Assembly: GCF_910592395.1 (NCBI RefSeq)
Contig: NC_088313.1
Coordinates: 9,548,501 to 9,612,500, forward strand
Origin: Lineus longissimus
Taxonomy: Eukaryota > Nemertea > Pilidiophora > Heteronemertea > Lineidae
Length of the DNA: 64,000 bases
Reading direction: 5' to 3'
Below are positions 29,245 through 40,711 of the stretch, piece after piece. Each line of letters starts with the position of its first letter. Within the stretch, counting starts at the first letter, position 1. A model generated the notes under the pieces. That model was given only the letters and a program-made list of their open reading frames with translations. It had not been told where the DNA came from and ran no database searches. Made by a program: the position numbers and the translations under genes.

Positions 29245-29548
29245 AATGGGGGGAGGAGAATGTGCCAAGGAAGTATAATGACTTAACAGAGCTGCCAACC
29301 CTTAAGAGGCCCTTCGAGTGTTTGTGCATCTGAAATTAAGGATTTTGAGGGTGTGCTCCCATAGTTAAAGGAGCGAATTCTCTGACCTAAAGATGCCATG
29401 GATTTTGGTGGGATTTGGGGAAAAATAAGGAGTGGGTCGTGAAAATCCTTAAGGGTTGGCAGCCGTGACTTGATTATTTTGAAAATAGCGGTCTGAAGAC
29501 ATTAAAAGGTGGAACATGGCATTTTATCGGCTTTGAAGTGTTCCGCAG

Positions 29549-29769
29549 TTAAAGGGGGACTATAGGCAGCAGCTAGGTAGGCAAGATAAAGTCATACAAA
29601 TTCGCCAATAGGGATCTCTCCTATCTCACAGTACGTGGAAATGTTCACACGTGTGTATGGAATGTATTAAGAGCCGCATCAAACATGACCAAGTGCCCTT
29701 ATTTGGCATATCAGTCACCAAAAGATGGTCAACCTAACCCCCTGGCTGCTCCCTATAGTCCCCCTTTAA
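29549..29769. mobile_element. TTAA-flanked MITE
   Basis: About 213 bp between TTAA (29549-29552) and TTAA (29766-29769). Inner ends AGGGGGACTATAGGCAGCAGC and the complementary GCTGCTCCCTATAGTCCCCCT form a ~20-bp inverted repeat with one mismatch. TTAA duplication is the piggyBac target; family membership is inference. Related ends occur at 31220-31339, 59243-59325 and 60440-60520. Confidence 0.75.
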
Positions 29770-29784
29770 AAAGTCAATTGATGT

Positions 29785-30440
29785 ATATATATATATCTGT
29801 TTATTCCTCCAATATAGAAGATTACAAAAAATTCAAAGCAACATATAACAACTAATGTACACTATTTACATACTTCTAGCTGTTGTCAAAAAATATGTAG
29901 TCTTAGGCAAGGAAAACATTTTAGATAATTAGCCTAAACATTCCAGCACTGTGCTGTGATCCGAAGAAGTGCTACATTTTCTTCATAATCAAAAGCGGAA
30001 AGTTGTTTCCCGAGCAATGTTTCTGTGAGTTCATCGTCGCACATGTTCCACAATGCTGTGCTGAGTTCAACTGGGCATTCATTTTCAATTTGTTCCCAAA
30101 ATTTCTCACGTTGGGAGGAAAAACCTGAACATCCACAGAAAAAATGAAGTTGCGGATCGGTATAACATTGAGTACATCGATTGCACTTTGTTTCTGTGAT
30201 AGTTTCTGGTAGTGTGTTTAGCTTAGCTATGAAGGCATAGTTACTTTTGTGCTTCCGATCAGTTTGAGCGGTTGTCCATATTAAGGACGGATAGTCCAGA
30301 GACTTTTCAATGTTCAATATTCTGAAAAGATTATTGCGTGTACATTCTGCTCTGAAGTTTAAGTTTTCTTGACTAGTCATGTGGTTGAGTGGCGTACAGT
30401 AGTGTTCAGGAACTTGTGCATGGACAATCACAGTGGATAA
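29785..30440 (-). pseudogene. LINE C-terminal fragment with CCHC-like motif
   Basis: A 165-residue minus-strand frame (30431-29934) reading RNNLFRILNIEKSLDYPSLI, then CNRCTQCYTDPQLHFFCGC and VELSTALWNMCDDELTETLL. A Cys-rich 'C..C......H....C' block near the C-terminus, followed by a helical tail, is how many LINE ORF2 proteins end. A (TA)n run at 29784-29796 sits at the 3' side as a possible tail. The RT domain is missing. Confidence 0.55.
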
Positions 30441-31450
30441 TATGACTGACTTGGGAAGAGCAGGATGTTTTGAGCATAACCAAAAGGCTGCTTAGAGGCG
30501 AGGAGAAGGCAAGAGGGCGATGACTTTAAATTTAGAAAATGGCCTAAAAAATGCTGAGCACTACTGTATATGATGAGTTTATGTTACCAACATGAGCAGT
30601 GAACAATATCAGCAGTGTTGTGATTTCACTGTGGTAGGGTAGCAGAAGTTGCCACAAATGGAGCAGCACTTTGAGGTAATTAGTGACATGGACGGTATGT
30701 AAATAGTGTATAATTTGAGCATTATGATTTGGTTGTACAGTATAGACTGTCTCCGGTGAGGCAAGAATGACACATGATATGTGAAGAAAGGAATGTCTGA
30801 TGTGGATTAGTAACAGCCGCATAGTTTGAGATTCGACCGTTATGAAAGTCTATTCCCTCAACTGTGGTAGATGATGGCCATGGTTGGAGTTGGTTGTTGT
30901 CATCGGACACGTCCGAAGTTGGTGGTGTGGTTTGCTGCCTGGTTGATGTGCTTGAGCGCTGAATGACGAGGCTGGGTGCAGGGCGTTTTGGTCTCCTTGT
31001 TGTGGAAGGTATGTCGGGCAGGTCTGGTTGGATAACCACTGTGTCGATGATTTGAAGAGTGCTCTGTGCATGTGTGCCTGTAATGTCAATAAAAGTATGA
31101 TGAGGTGATGACGATAGTGCTATTACTAAATATTGGCAAGAGATGCTACCACAAGATAAATCGTGTTTCGACAGATGACTATGGGGCATTGGGTTTTGTT
31201 AGATAAAGCGCGCTGAATGTATTCCTCGTACAAGCGCGAAAAGTTTCTACCTACAAGAGGTAAGTAACCCCTATTGACTGCTTCATGTACCGGTAACTCT
31301 ATCTTGCGAACCTAGTTCCTACCTATAGTGTCCCTTTAAAGGCCATATATCAAGGTTTGAAAACATGCTTGATACTCATGAAATATGTTGAGGGTTAAAA
31401 AACAAGATCCCAGACATTAAAAAAATTCTAATAATAAAGTCATTATTTAG
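30441..31450. other. Repeat-derived, no gene; TTAA-family end
   Basis: Holds a TGATGAGGTGATGACGATAG word (about 31097) shared with 32862, 60277 and 60640, and an inverted TTAA-family terminus at 31220-31339 (CCTATAGTGTCCCTTTAA). The minus-strand frame 31189-30722 is rich in Ser/Thr/Pro and overlaps these repeats; I do not accept it as a gene. Confidence 0.45.
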
Positions 31451-31572
31451 TTATTTCAATTTTCAATTTTAAACTATTTGAATTTCCCACCACACACAAC
31501 TTTAGATTAGTTCCACATGTGGCCGCTAGGGATTTTTTGATGACGTAGATCAGGTCAGTCAGAACAAAGCAA

Positions 31573-31945
31573 GATGGCTTCCGCATACAGTTCAGAGAGT
31601 GAGAGCAGTGAATTTGAGGATGTTTTGGTCGATACAGAAGGATATTTAAACGTTGAGCCGTACATGTTCGAGCCATTAATATCACTAGATCATAATGAGT
31701 GTAATCATTCGGACGAAAGTGATTAGAATTTGTGGTTAATCAATTTGCATGGCAGACCTGCCGATATAGCAAAGAAGACATTGATAGACGGTTGCAGATG
31801 CATAACATGTATGATTTTTGAACAGACTAATGTTGCACAATATTGTTTCGCCTCGTCAGTGTTGTATCGCCAGTTATGTCATGACGCTGAACTACTATTG
31901 AAAAGTGACGGTATTATGCACAATCATCTTGACGTGACGATATAA
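31573..31945 (+). pseudogene. P2RX7_C-like domain fragment
   Basis: First frame (from ATG 31573): SESESSEFEDVLVDTEGYLN then EPYMFEPLISLD and a stop near 31725. A second frame (31730-31945) reads DGCRCITCMIFEQTNVAQYC and LYRQLCHDAELLLKSDGIM. Acidic start, 'GY..EP..FEP', then 'C.C..C..M.T....YCC' is the layout of the Zn-binding cytoplasmic 'ballast'-type domain shared by P2X7 C-termini and many invertebrate repeat-associated proteins. The frame changes by one near 31725 and several Cys positions differ from the usual pattern. No channel part is present. It faces the THAP exon tail-to-tail. Confidence 0.45.
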
Positions 31946-32120
31946 TGCCGTGCAACGTTAGATAGGCCTAGATGTCAGATGACAATAATCTGTCATTGAC
32001 AGTGGCTGTCACTGACACTGACCTGTGTCGCTGTCACCTTGCTATGGCTGGAACACAAGAAGACACTATGCGGTATCACAGGCCCCAATAGGGCCTACAC
32101 ATTATGTATAATAACCGACC

Positions 32121-32426
32121 TCAGCAGCCTCGGGCATTAAATGCAATTGACATGGTTGGAACAGCTGTTTTTAACAAGTGGCATTTGATATTCAGTTGGA
32201 TGCAGATATCCGGCTTCATGTGATAATCCGTATCGATAAAGTGATCACTGCAAAGTTTGGCCGAATGCCCAGGCTTCCAACACTCCAAACGTTTGCACTC
32301 CCCAATCCACAGCTTCCTCCTCTCTCGTTCAACTGGCTTTGGAAATTCATGAAAATGGGTCCCATCCGTCATTCGATTGTTCTTTGTGCTATCCTTGACA
32401 CAATTAGGAGCCACACAATACACCAT
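32121..32426 (-). CDS. THAP zinc-finger domain exon
   Basis: A 101-residue ORF beginning MVYCVAPNC (C2 of C2CH), followed by FHEFPKPVERERRKLWIGEC, ECWKPGHSAKLCSDHF (C-x2-H) and closing LLKTAVPTM. Spacing, the invariant Trp, Pro and 'AVPT' end match the THAP domain, a DNA-binding domain of P-element-type transposases and derived host genes. The Met is at the canonical first position. No downstream exon is evident; the stop is about 10 residues after the domain, so it is either a first exon read through its donor site or a truncated copy. Confidence 0.8.
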   Translation of the reverse strand: MVYCVAPNCVKDSTKNNRMTDGTHFHEFPKPVERERRKLWIGECKRLECWKPGHSAKLCSDHFIDTDYHMKPDICIQLNIKCHLLKTAVPTMSIAFNARGC

Positions 32427-32744
32427 AGTGAATGAAACACATTACTTCCAGGTGTGCATAATTAATTAAGGCCCTCCTGCTTTTATGATTGCATGACATG
32501 TACAGATAACCTGATCTACATCACAACTTTTGCTGAACCCGCCGCCTGGCTCTAACAAGCCAGTTGCTAGCCTGATTAGGTAATCAAGTTGTCAAACACA
32601 TAATTGGCTATATCTTCAAAATGGATGGAGCTAATTGCATTTGGTTTTCTGTATTGTATAAAGTGTTAGGTACACTTTTGAAATCGTCTTACAGCAGAAA
32701 ATGGCAAAAAACCTTGATATATATCGCCTTTAAGACGGAAACCC

Positions 32745-34163
32745 ACTCAGGCCACTGTGTGGGGATATTGATATTTACCTATACTGCTACTTGGATAGCC
32801 ACTGTGTCGTTGAGTGGAAGAGTGCTCTGTCGACGTGTGCCTGTAATGTCAATGAAAGTATGATGAGGTGATGACGATAGTGGAATGACGAAATATTGGA
32901 AAGAGATCTATTCCTAGAAGAACATAAGTCGTGTTTTGACTAGGTGGCGCATTTTAGAATCAGCAGTGAGCACTGCGTGTAACATGGAGGCAGCGGAGAT
33001 AATTTGAATAACTGTGTCGAAGGTATTGTTATAGGGCCTTCCCTAGGCCCATGGGATGAAATTTACAATCCCCGATTGGAAAGACATAGTTTGATCGCAT
33101 TCAACTATAAATCCATTGAACAGTTGTGTTCCTTTAGTCAACCGATGACCTTTTTTTGGGCCATGATCGAGGATTGTAAACTCTAAATGTATTATGGACT
33201 GGAAGACGCGGGAAACACAAGTGAAATAGATCAAAACAAGTGATTTTGGGGCTTTGGTTTAGACGCATGCGCCACATGCGCCATGCGGGATTATACAGTT
33301 CATGTTGTTGACATCTACATGATCTAGTGCTGTTATTGGTAATGGTACATGGTAGGCCTAATCATCATGCCTATATGCTTCAGGAAAAGCTCGGAGTAAA
33401 ATGAACTGCCGATGAATAATGATGTTGTTCATGTTTACCACGTTTACTAGTACATAGCCATAGGGTATGCACTGGCCAGTGCACTTTCTGCACGTCGTCA
33501 TGGTCATGCACGTGATCCCTTGCACATCTTGTTCTTTGCATGCGCATGCTCTTTGGGCAAAATCCCTATGACTCCATACACAGCGAGGGCATTGTCCCAT
33601 TCCCATCAAATGGTGACTCTGAGTACCGTATTAGGGTGGAAGTTGGGGAGCAGAAACCTACCGTTGCACGCCTGTCATGGTCAGCAGTGGTCAGCTTAGC
33701 GCAATATGGAACATTCTTCCGAAACTCAAGCGAGGGAAGTCTGCTCATTAGTATATCTCGCGCACTGCTCCTTCTGGTCAAACATCGTAGTGAAATCGTC
33801 ATCGAAAACGTCTGGCTTTGCGCCAGACTAATTAGTGAAGAACTAATAGGTAAAGAACTTCTACTTGCGCGAGACTGCTGTGATAAAATTATCATTGCAG
33901 AGACTCCGGTTACGTACACATATATTTTTTACAATCAAAAATGCCCTCAAAAGACGACATGGAATGATTATTTTATTGATATTTCCTACTATATACCTTC
34001 CAATTATCACTTTATACAAATAGATCGGCGTTTAGGTCGCATGCTTTTCTTTCCTGGTGACACTATAAAGCAAAATAGTTGCAACCCCGTAAATGCGTTT
34101 TAGTCCAATAATAAGTGACGGTGACCCGTTATAAATGTTTCGCAAGCTTCGATTTGCGTTGGG
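32745..34163. repeat. Repeat block shared with 60540-62026, copy 1
   Basis: Includes TGATGAGGTGATGACGATAG, an embedded TTTACAATC MITE, a CpG/ATG-rich middle with GGGCATTGTCCCATTCCC, and a terminal block CATGCTTTTCTTTCCTGGTG. The plus frame 33540-34103 (187 aa) and minus frame 33919-33566 have partial counterparts in copy 2 but with different frames; I do not treat them as genes. A ~130-bp core (33675-33805) has a third copy at 59535-59665. Confidence 0.7.
33062..33180. mobile_element. TTTACAATC MITE, copy 1
   Basis: 119 bp with inverted ends TTTACAATCCCCGAT and ATCGAGGATTGTAAA. Internal sequence AACTATAAATCCATTGAACA is shared with the other copies. Confidence 0.8.
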
Positions 34164-34498
34164 CCCTTGCGTCTATTAATTTGTCTGTTAAGACCTAATT
34201 GGCCAGGCACATGGTTAATTGGATCCAGATCTATGATGAATGTTAATTGATTAATTGCAATTTAACTTGAACATTGGTACATTTATCCGTTAACCCTTTT
34301 GCAGAGGGAATTGTCCTAGAATCTTTACAATCATCATGATCTTGATAGCCGTGTGTTCACTATTGAAAACCATAACGGTATACTGGAAATTTGATATATC
34401 TATTTCTAAGGCCTATGCAATGCCTACGCAACAAATAAAGTTAAAGTTATGAATAGAAAAAGAGAGAATTCAAATGATATTTTTAAAAAAGGTTAAAA
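34164..34498. other. Intergenic, no gene recognised
   Basis: AT-rich sequence between the duplicated segment and the next MITE; nothing supported. Confidence 0.4.
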
Positions 34499-34618
34499 TT
34501 TACAATCCCCGATCGGAAATGACGTAGTTTGATCGCATTCAACTATAAATCCATTGAACAGTGGTGCTTCGTTAGTCAACCGATGACCTTTTTTTGGGGT
34601 GTGATCGGGGATTGTAAA
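34499..34618. mobile_element. TTTACAATC MITE, copy 2
   Basis: 120 bp with ends TTTACAATCCCCGATC and GATCGGGGATTGTAAA; the best-preserved terminal pair of the three copies. It abuts the minisatellite at 34625. Confidence 0.85.
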
Positions 34619-34624
34619 CTCGTT

Positions 34625-34790
34625 CCAAAAAAAATATTGTGTACCTTTTTTATCTATTTATGCCATTTTGTGTACCTATTTTTCCGGTACCTTTATTTCC
34701 GGTACTTTTATTTCCTGTACCTTTATTTCCTGTACCTTAATTTCCGTACCTTTTTTCCTGTACCTTTTTTTCCTGTACCTTTATTAACTA
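34625..34790. repeat. GGTAC minisatellite, copy 2 (inverted)
   Basis: Reverse complement of 28372-28530, including the unique GGTACACAAT and ATGGCATAAATA end, with different unit variants. The two copies face each other across 6.1 kb. Confidence 0.85.
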
Positions 34791-36637
34791 TGGGCGGTTA
34801 TTACCGCAAATAAAGACAAACCAAAGCAAAGACACTTGTGTAGCATATCAAGGACACGTAGATTGATACTCCTATGTGTGCCACATCAAAGACATCTGGA
34901 CCATACACCACGTCAAAGATAACGATGCGAAGTCAACAGGCGGCGCCACTGTAGATTGCTGGCGGCCGTATGCCTGTTGACGTTGTTGTTATTCGTCACC
35001 TCTCTCCCCATTATTCCAACAACTTGTTGAAGGATGTTGACACAGTTTTCTAACTTATCTCTATCCATGGTTGTTATGATATACTAGTAAGCGCGCAGCG
35101 CTACTATTGTTAACGTGCATACGACGTATCCAATGTCAACAATGTTTCTCAAGTCCATGGATTCGTTTCAAATGGCTTAAATTTGACTTAAAATGGCCGC
35201 CAGAAGAGATAAACGCGCGAATGAAGCAACTCGACTATTTTGAGCTCCGAGAGAGAACCACACGATTATTCTCACTGTTTTTTAATCAAACTTCAATTTC
35301 TGGGGGTTTACCCACCGACCTATGTGTTTTGATTTTTGATACTTTAGTGATAATATCCAAAAGATGCTTAAAATGGATATAATCTCAAAATAATGAAGCA
35401 AAAGACGGGCAGGAGTTCGAGAAAAAAAAATTATTTTGAGATTTCAATAAACCTTTTGAACGAATTCCACATGGGCCGTGGTGGGATCCGAAGACACCTT
35501 AAGGAGGAATGTATGTTTTTATGGGGTACCATTGGTTTTGCAGATCTTCTGGTTTTTTCTAAAGAATAATCAATATTCGCCAGCAGGCTTTTTATGCTCC
35601 CAGGTATGAAGAGGGTTCTATGTTCTTCAGGTTCTTTGTTCATCAGTCTGGTGTTCCTCAAGAGTCAAGTGTCTTCAAGTTCAAGTCTCTTGGCCTGCAA
35701 AAACCCTTTCCAACCAATTTTTTATGCATTAACCATTCGGCAACATGTTGGTGGGGGAAAAACCTGATCCCTGACCCCTTGAATTGGTTGCCCAGGTACG
35801 ACCACATGCAATTGTCTCAAGGAAGCCACCAGTACGACCTCTTGGTAGTCTTGCCAATATCATGCCAGTGAAAAGGAAGGGTAATGATGGTTGAGGGTTG
35901 CAGTTAGGGTACCATCGAAGGAGTACCTCTTCCTCGCTCTGGGTTAAACGTGTCAAAGGACTGCACCATCATGAAGGTTTGGAGGTTCCACTCAAGCGCC
36001 CCGGGGTAAGCAGCTCAGAAGGACTTATTGAGAGGCCAATAGGGGGGTTGAGGGGCCTTTCCCCAATGCACTAGCTAAAACTTGTCAGAAGGATGGTGTG
36101 GGGGGGGGGGGGGGCTTTCTTTGCCGGATATTAATGATGATGGAGTTGAGTTACTGCTAAAGCGATACATGGAGAAAACTGTCTATCAAAACAAAAAATT
36201 GGCGGAAGGAACTATAGCAGGTTCCCAACCAGGGGGTTTGGGGGGGGGGTCCCCCCCCCAACCTAAAGGCGCTGCGCGCTTACTAGGGCACTGAACTGAT
36301 AATATTATTATGATTGATGATGTTGAAAAGAAAGGGGATCTCAAAATACGACAGTCTACTACGAATAGATGCAATAGTGACATAACAACACATGTGCATT
36401 TTCCCGCTAGTCGCTTATATCAACAAAAACCTATAGTTGTCGAAATCGTTTTTACTTTTCCCAAGACCGTGGCGCCGCCTGTTGACTTCGCATCGTTATC
36501 TTTGACGTGGTGTATGGTTCAGATGTTTTTGATGTGGCACACATAGGAGTATCAATCTACGTGTCCTTGATATGCTACACAAGTGTCTTTGCTTTGATTT
36601 GTCTTTATTTGCGGTAATAACCGCCCATAATTAACTA
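34789..36637. mobile_element. 1.85-kb repeat element with ~165-bp inverted ends
   Basis: ACTATGGGCGGTTATTACCG at 34789 through TGGCGCC at 34950 is mirrored by 36470-36637 (GGCGCCGCCTGTTGACTTC ... GGTAATAACCGCCCATAAT). Between them lies the arm 35085-36308 that recurs inverted further right. No transposase ORF is recognised. The small frames inside (35431-35661, 35620-35871, 35729-35956) overlap one another on both strands. Confidence 0.65.
35085..36308. repeat. Left arm of decayed long palindrome
   Basis: Matches in reverse complement 37372-38325 (covering 35346-36308) and then 40488-40711 plus 42250-42312 (covering 35085-35348). Landmarks: CTTAAGGAGGAATGTATG / CATTCCTCCTTAAG, and GACGGGCAGGAGTTCGAG / CTCGAAACGCCTGCCCGTC. 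Confidence 0.85.
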
Positions 36638-37371
36638 GATTCGAACGCCAAAGTACATTTTATACACAAAACGGTGTTGCAAACAATTATTCGCAATCAT
36701 CAGAATGAAATAATCGTAATACTTCACAATTATCTATTACAAACAGAGATAACAACTACAGGAGAATGACTTTGAAATCCAGACAAAACTTTGTTATAAG
36801 AATAGCCTCTTTGTATTTATAAACATCATCGACGTAATCAAAACAAACCCAAACGCTAGATGAACAAACATGGCGGACCGCTTCACAAGAAGTTGACCTT
36901 TTCTCATGTTTCTTGTCAAAATAACAATGATAGCGTACACATTTGATAGTTGCACTGGTCAGAGTACACAAATAATAGCGACAAAGTAGTCTGCTGGAAT
37001 TGCGAGGTATTTTTAACGAACAATAAAACTGCCATTCTCAGTCTATGCTGATACGGAAAACCGTGAGGAGCTGCATGAACTGGGCCTACATTATTTACCA
37101 TACATTACAGTTACATACCCGATACCGGTACATGAACAAATGCAATACACTGCAACATATGTGCAGGGAAATAAAGTATGCATTGCAAGCCATGTGTCCA
37201 AACTCTACCAAGGTTAACGTTAGTAAATAAGGGTGAACTTTTTCAAATTTATTAACTTTATTAATAAAGAAGATGTAGCCGTCAAGGCCAGAAAAGTTCA
37301 CACGACCCGTGATTTCTTTTCAATGTTCGGTAAACTGTAAGAAAACCATTTATTTTTTAATCATTAACAGG
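36309..37371. other. Palindrome spacer, no gene
   Basis: Central ~1.06 kb between the arms. Contains the right inverted end of the 1.85-kb element (36470-36637) and AT-rich sequence with short frames (36756-36971, 37045-37230) lacking motifs. Confidence 0.45.
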
Positions 37372-38325
37372 TAATATTATCAGTGCAGTGCCCAAGTTAG
37401 CGTGCAGCGCCTTTAGGTTGGGGGGGGGGGACCCCCCAAACCCCCTGGTTGGGAACCTGCTATAGTTCCTTCCGCCAATTTTTTCTTTTGATAGACAGTT
37501 TTCTCCGTGTATCGCTTTAGCAGTAACTCAACTCCATCATCATTAATAGCCGGCAAAGAAAGCCCCCCCCCTAACCCCCGTCCTTCTGACATGTTTTAGC
37601 TAGTGCATTGGGGGAAGGCCCCTCAACCCCCCTATTGGCCTCTCAATAAGTCCTTCTGAGCTGCTGACCCCGGGGCGCTTGAGTGGAACCTCCAAACCTT
37701 CATGATGGTGCAGGCCTTTGACACGTTTAACCCAGAGCGAGGAAGAGGTACTCCTTCGATGGTACCCTAACTGCAACCCTCAACCATCATTACCCTTACT
37801 TTTCACTTAGATGATATTGGCAAGACTACCAAGAGGTCGTACTGGTGGCTTCCTTGAGACAATTGCTTGTGGTCGTACCTGGGCAACCAATTCAAGGGGT
37901 CAGGGATCAGGTTTTTCCCCCACCAACATGTTGCCGAATGGTTAATGCATAAAAAATTGGTTGGAAAGGGTTTTTGCAGGCCAAGAGACTTGAACTTGAA
38001 GACACTTGACTCTTGAGGAACACCAGACTGATGAACAAAAAACCTGAAGAACATAGAACCCTCTTCATACCTGGGAGCATAAAAAGCCTGCTAGCGAATA
38101 TTGATTATTCTTTAGAAAAAACCAGAAGATCTGCAAAGCAATGGTACCCCATACAAACATACATTCCTCCTTAAGGTGTCTTCGGATCCCACTACGGCCC
38201 ATGCGGAATTCGTTCAAAAGGTTTATTGAAATCTCAAAATAATTTTTTTTTCTCGAAACGCCTGCCCGTCTTTTGCTTCATTATTTCGGGATTATATCCA
38301 TTTTAAGCATCTTTTGGATAATATG
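37372..38325. repeat. Right arm of palindrome, first part
   Basis: Reverse complement of 35346-36308 with point changes. Includes GGGGGGGGACCCCCCAAACC near 37424 and CTCGAAACGCCTGCC near 38253. Confidence 0.85.
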
Positions 38326-40487
38326 TAAAGTCAAGAACTTAGTGAGCCCCCCTTTAGGTCGGGGGAGCTCCCCCGAACCCCCCTACGAGCATATGTTAAG
38401 TGCAAGCTCTAACAACTACAGCTGTTACAATGGGGGGACACCCCCCAAACCCCCCTCCGTCGACATAGGTTTTTACCAGTGCGTTGGGGGGAAGCTCCCC
38501 CCAACCCCCCCCCCCCCCCGGTGGACAGTCAACTAGCCCTTCTGTGTCATACTGCTGGAGGGGGGGGGGTGCGATGCATTACCAGCAATTCCCAACCATT
38601 TAGCTGCGCATGCGCCAAACTCCCTTCCAGAGCCAAGCATACGTTTTCTATAGCAGATCGAGGTGAGAGACATCTCACGGCTTTCTGTGTCACTAAAGCC
38701 TAGTTGCCGATAGCGTATGTGATTCTATGACTATCAAGGCATTTTCAGGCCAAATTTTGAGTTGATTGGTGAAAATTTTTCCATGTCCACATATGGGTTG
38801 AAAATACCACATGTATTGCAATTTTTCCTAATGTAAATTCTAAGAAAACATGAAAATATATGACTTCTGTGGCCGTTTTGAATCACATGGAGTTTGCATA
38901 TTTAGTTTGCCGATAGCTCCTGCAGATGGCAGCATCATACTGAGTATACTGAAACACATGCCATTGGGAAAATTGAAAATTTTTCCATGTCCACAGGTGG
39001 GTCCAAATTGGCGTCCCAAGTGGATTTGAGGAGAGAATATGTCCAAACATCAACATACATGAAAAGCTGGACCTTAAGTGATCTTTGAAGATATGAGAAT
39101 GACTGCCCTTTGATAAGTTCTTGCTTTATTTGTCCCCTTTATGGCCTAAGATCCCTAGCTTTGGATGGTTCAATTAGGGACACTAGGGCTGGGAAGGGTC
39201 ATGTCAGGGGGGGTAGGCGGGTGACCAAGCCCGAAATATTATTTTGCATCGTTCCCTTCAGCATATTTGCCAAAGCTTTTGCTGTTGCATGGATTCCTCA
39301 GATGTTTGGGCTCTCTCAGCTCTGTCATTTGGTAACCTCTGTCTGGGTGTTGGCTAGGTGGATAGGATGGGGGGGGGGGGGGGGGGGTTCCTGACAGTGT
39401 TGACAAGGAGAAACTCGGAAAAACCGTGATTCTAGACAAAACACTTTTCTTTGATGAGCTGGAACACATTCAAAATTGTGAACCCACAACTTGAAGGCAT
39501 AAAACTGACACAAGGCATTGATTTCTTGTACTAAAAATATATTTTATTATTCGATGAACGCTCTGATTGGCTAAATTGGGTCACGTGTCAAACTCGATCG
39601 TAGCGCCTGCATTTAGCAGCGGCATAATAAAGTTGGGGATTGCTGGTAATGGGGACCATCCATATAGTTCCTTCCGACACATTTTTGTTTTGGTAATGTA
39701 ATACATTGTGATTGACCTAATTCACGGGAATCGGGCGTTTCCAGTGATATACGACACAAATGGGTTGTCCTCATGCATTCACTTTCGAAACGCATTTTAA
39801 AATAGATGTTACGTCCTGTTAATGGGGCACGTCATCATCGCGTACATTTGGGAAAAACTCCCTAACGAGACCGGAGCAGACGGCTGAAAGTAGTTTAATT
39901 ATTGGCCGCTAGGGTACAGAATGTACGTCGCTCACCCGAATTTTTCACGCAACTATAGCTGAATAGAGCTAGTTCTAGTTTGTGATTCAATTTGATACTT
40001 CAGATTTGGGCAGTAGACCAATATAACTTAGTCGTCAGTGTGGTTTTAAGCTGAAAAAACGTATTTGTTTTTCTTAAAGTGCCTTTTTTGGACGGGTGTG
40101 TGCGATTGTTTTGTTTTTATGTCACGTGACCTCGATCATGTCGACACAAAATTGAAATAAACCACCCTTTTCTGTCATTATTTAGGACGGATATTTCTCT
40201 GATAAAAATATTAATATAATTGGCCAATTTCTTAGGCATATGATGTAGCGAATTCCCATGAAGATTTAAATTAATTTAAATTAATTTCAACCAATGGGAT
40301 AGCAACCACCACCGGAAGATCGCGGAGAAATCGGTAAACTCAACGGAGTTAATTCAGAAAAATACCAAAAAAAATTGTTTGTAGGATATACAATCTCTCT
40401 TTATTTCTCATCATTCATTTACATTATCTACTCCCGCACACACGTGTATCTTAAGAGCCCCTCCTAAAGGGGGTCTTATTATCACTA
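38326..40487. other. ~2.16-kb insertion in right arm, no gene
   Basis: Interrupts the palindrome arm. Begins with a run of G/C palindromes (38345-38525), contains a ~205-bp-spaced repeat of AAAATTTTTCCATGTCCACA (about 38775 and 38978), a long poly(G) at 39371-39388, and AT-rich sequence. Short frames only. No transposase found. Confidence 0.5.
38345..38525. repeat. G/C palindrome cluster
   Basis: Three spaced GGGGG..CCCCC units: TCGGGGGAGCTCCCCCGA, GGGGGGACACCCCCCAAACC and TTGGGGGGAAGCTCCCCCCA, each followed by AACCCCCC. Similar units occur at 36225-36262 and 37420-37446. Confidence 0.75.
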
Positions 40488-40711
40488 GTATCAAAAATCA
40501 AAACACATATGTCGGGGTGCAAACGCCCTGAAATTGAAGTGTGATTAAAAAACAGTGTGAATATTCATGTGGTTCTCTCTCGGAGCTCAGAATAGTCGAG
40601 TTGCTTCATTCGCGCGTTTATCTCTTCTGGCGGCCATTTTAAGTCAAATTTAAGCCATTTGAAACGAATCCATGGACTTGAGAAACATTGTTTACATTGG
40701 ATACGTCGTAT
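40488..40711. repeat. Right arm of palindrome, second part
   Basis: Reverse complement of about 35125-35348; ends at ...GATACGTCGTAT where the LINE was inserted. The arm resumes at 42250. Confidence 0.8.

Larger units (their letters stand above)
28905..34163. repeat. Duplicated segment, copy 1 (with insertions)
   Basis: Blocks of this region recur in the same order and orientation at 58877-62026: 28905-29250 with 58877-59170, 29470-29640 with 59160-59325, and 32745-34163 with 60540-62026. Copy 1 is longer because it holds a LINE fragment (about 29785-30440) and the P2RX7_C-like/THAP stretch (31450-32450), absent from copy 2. Both end at GCGTTGGGCCCTTGCGTCTA. No terminal inverted repeats are obvious at the outer limits. 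Confidence 0.75.

Noticed and set aside
33540-34103. 187-residue ORF in the duplicated segment
   Set aside because: The second copy of the segment does not keep this frame (it is broken near 61660), and there is no recognisable domain.
39110-39394. ORF ending in poly-Gly
   Set aside because: Terminates in the poly(G) run; no homology and no splice context.
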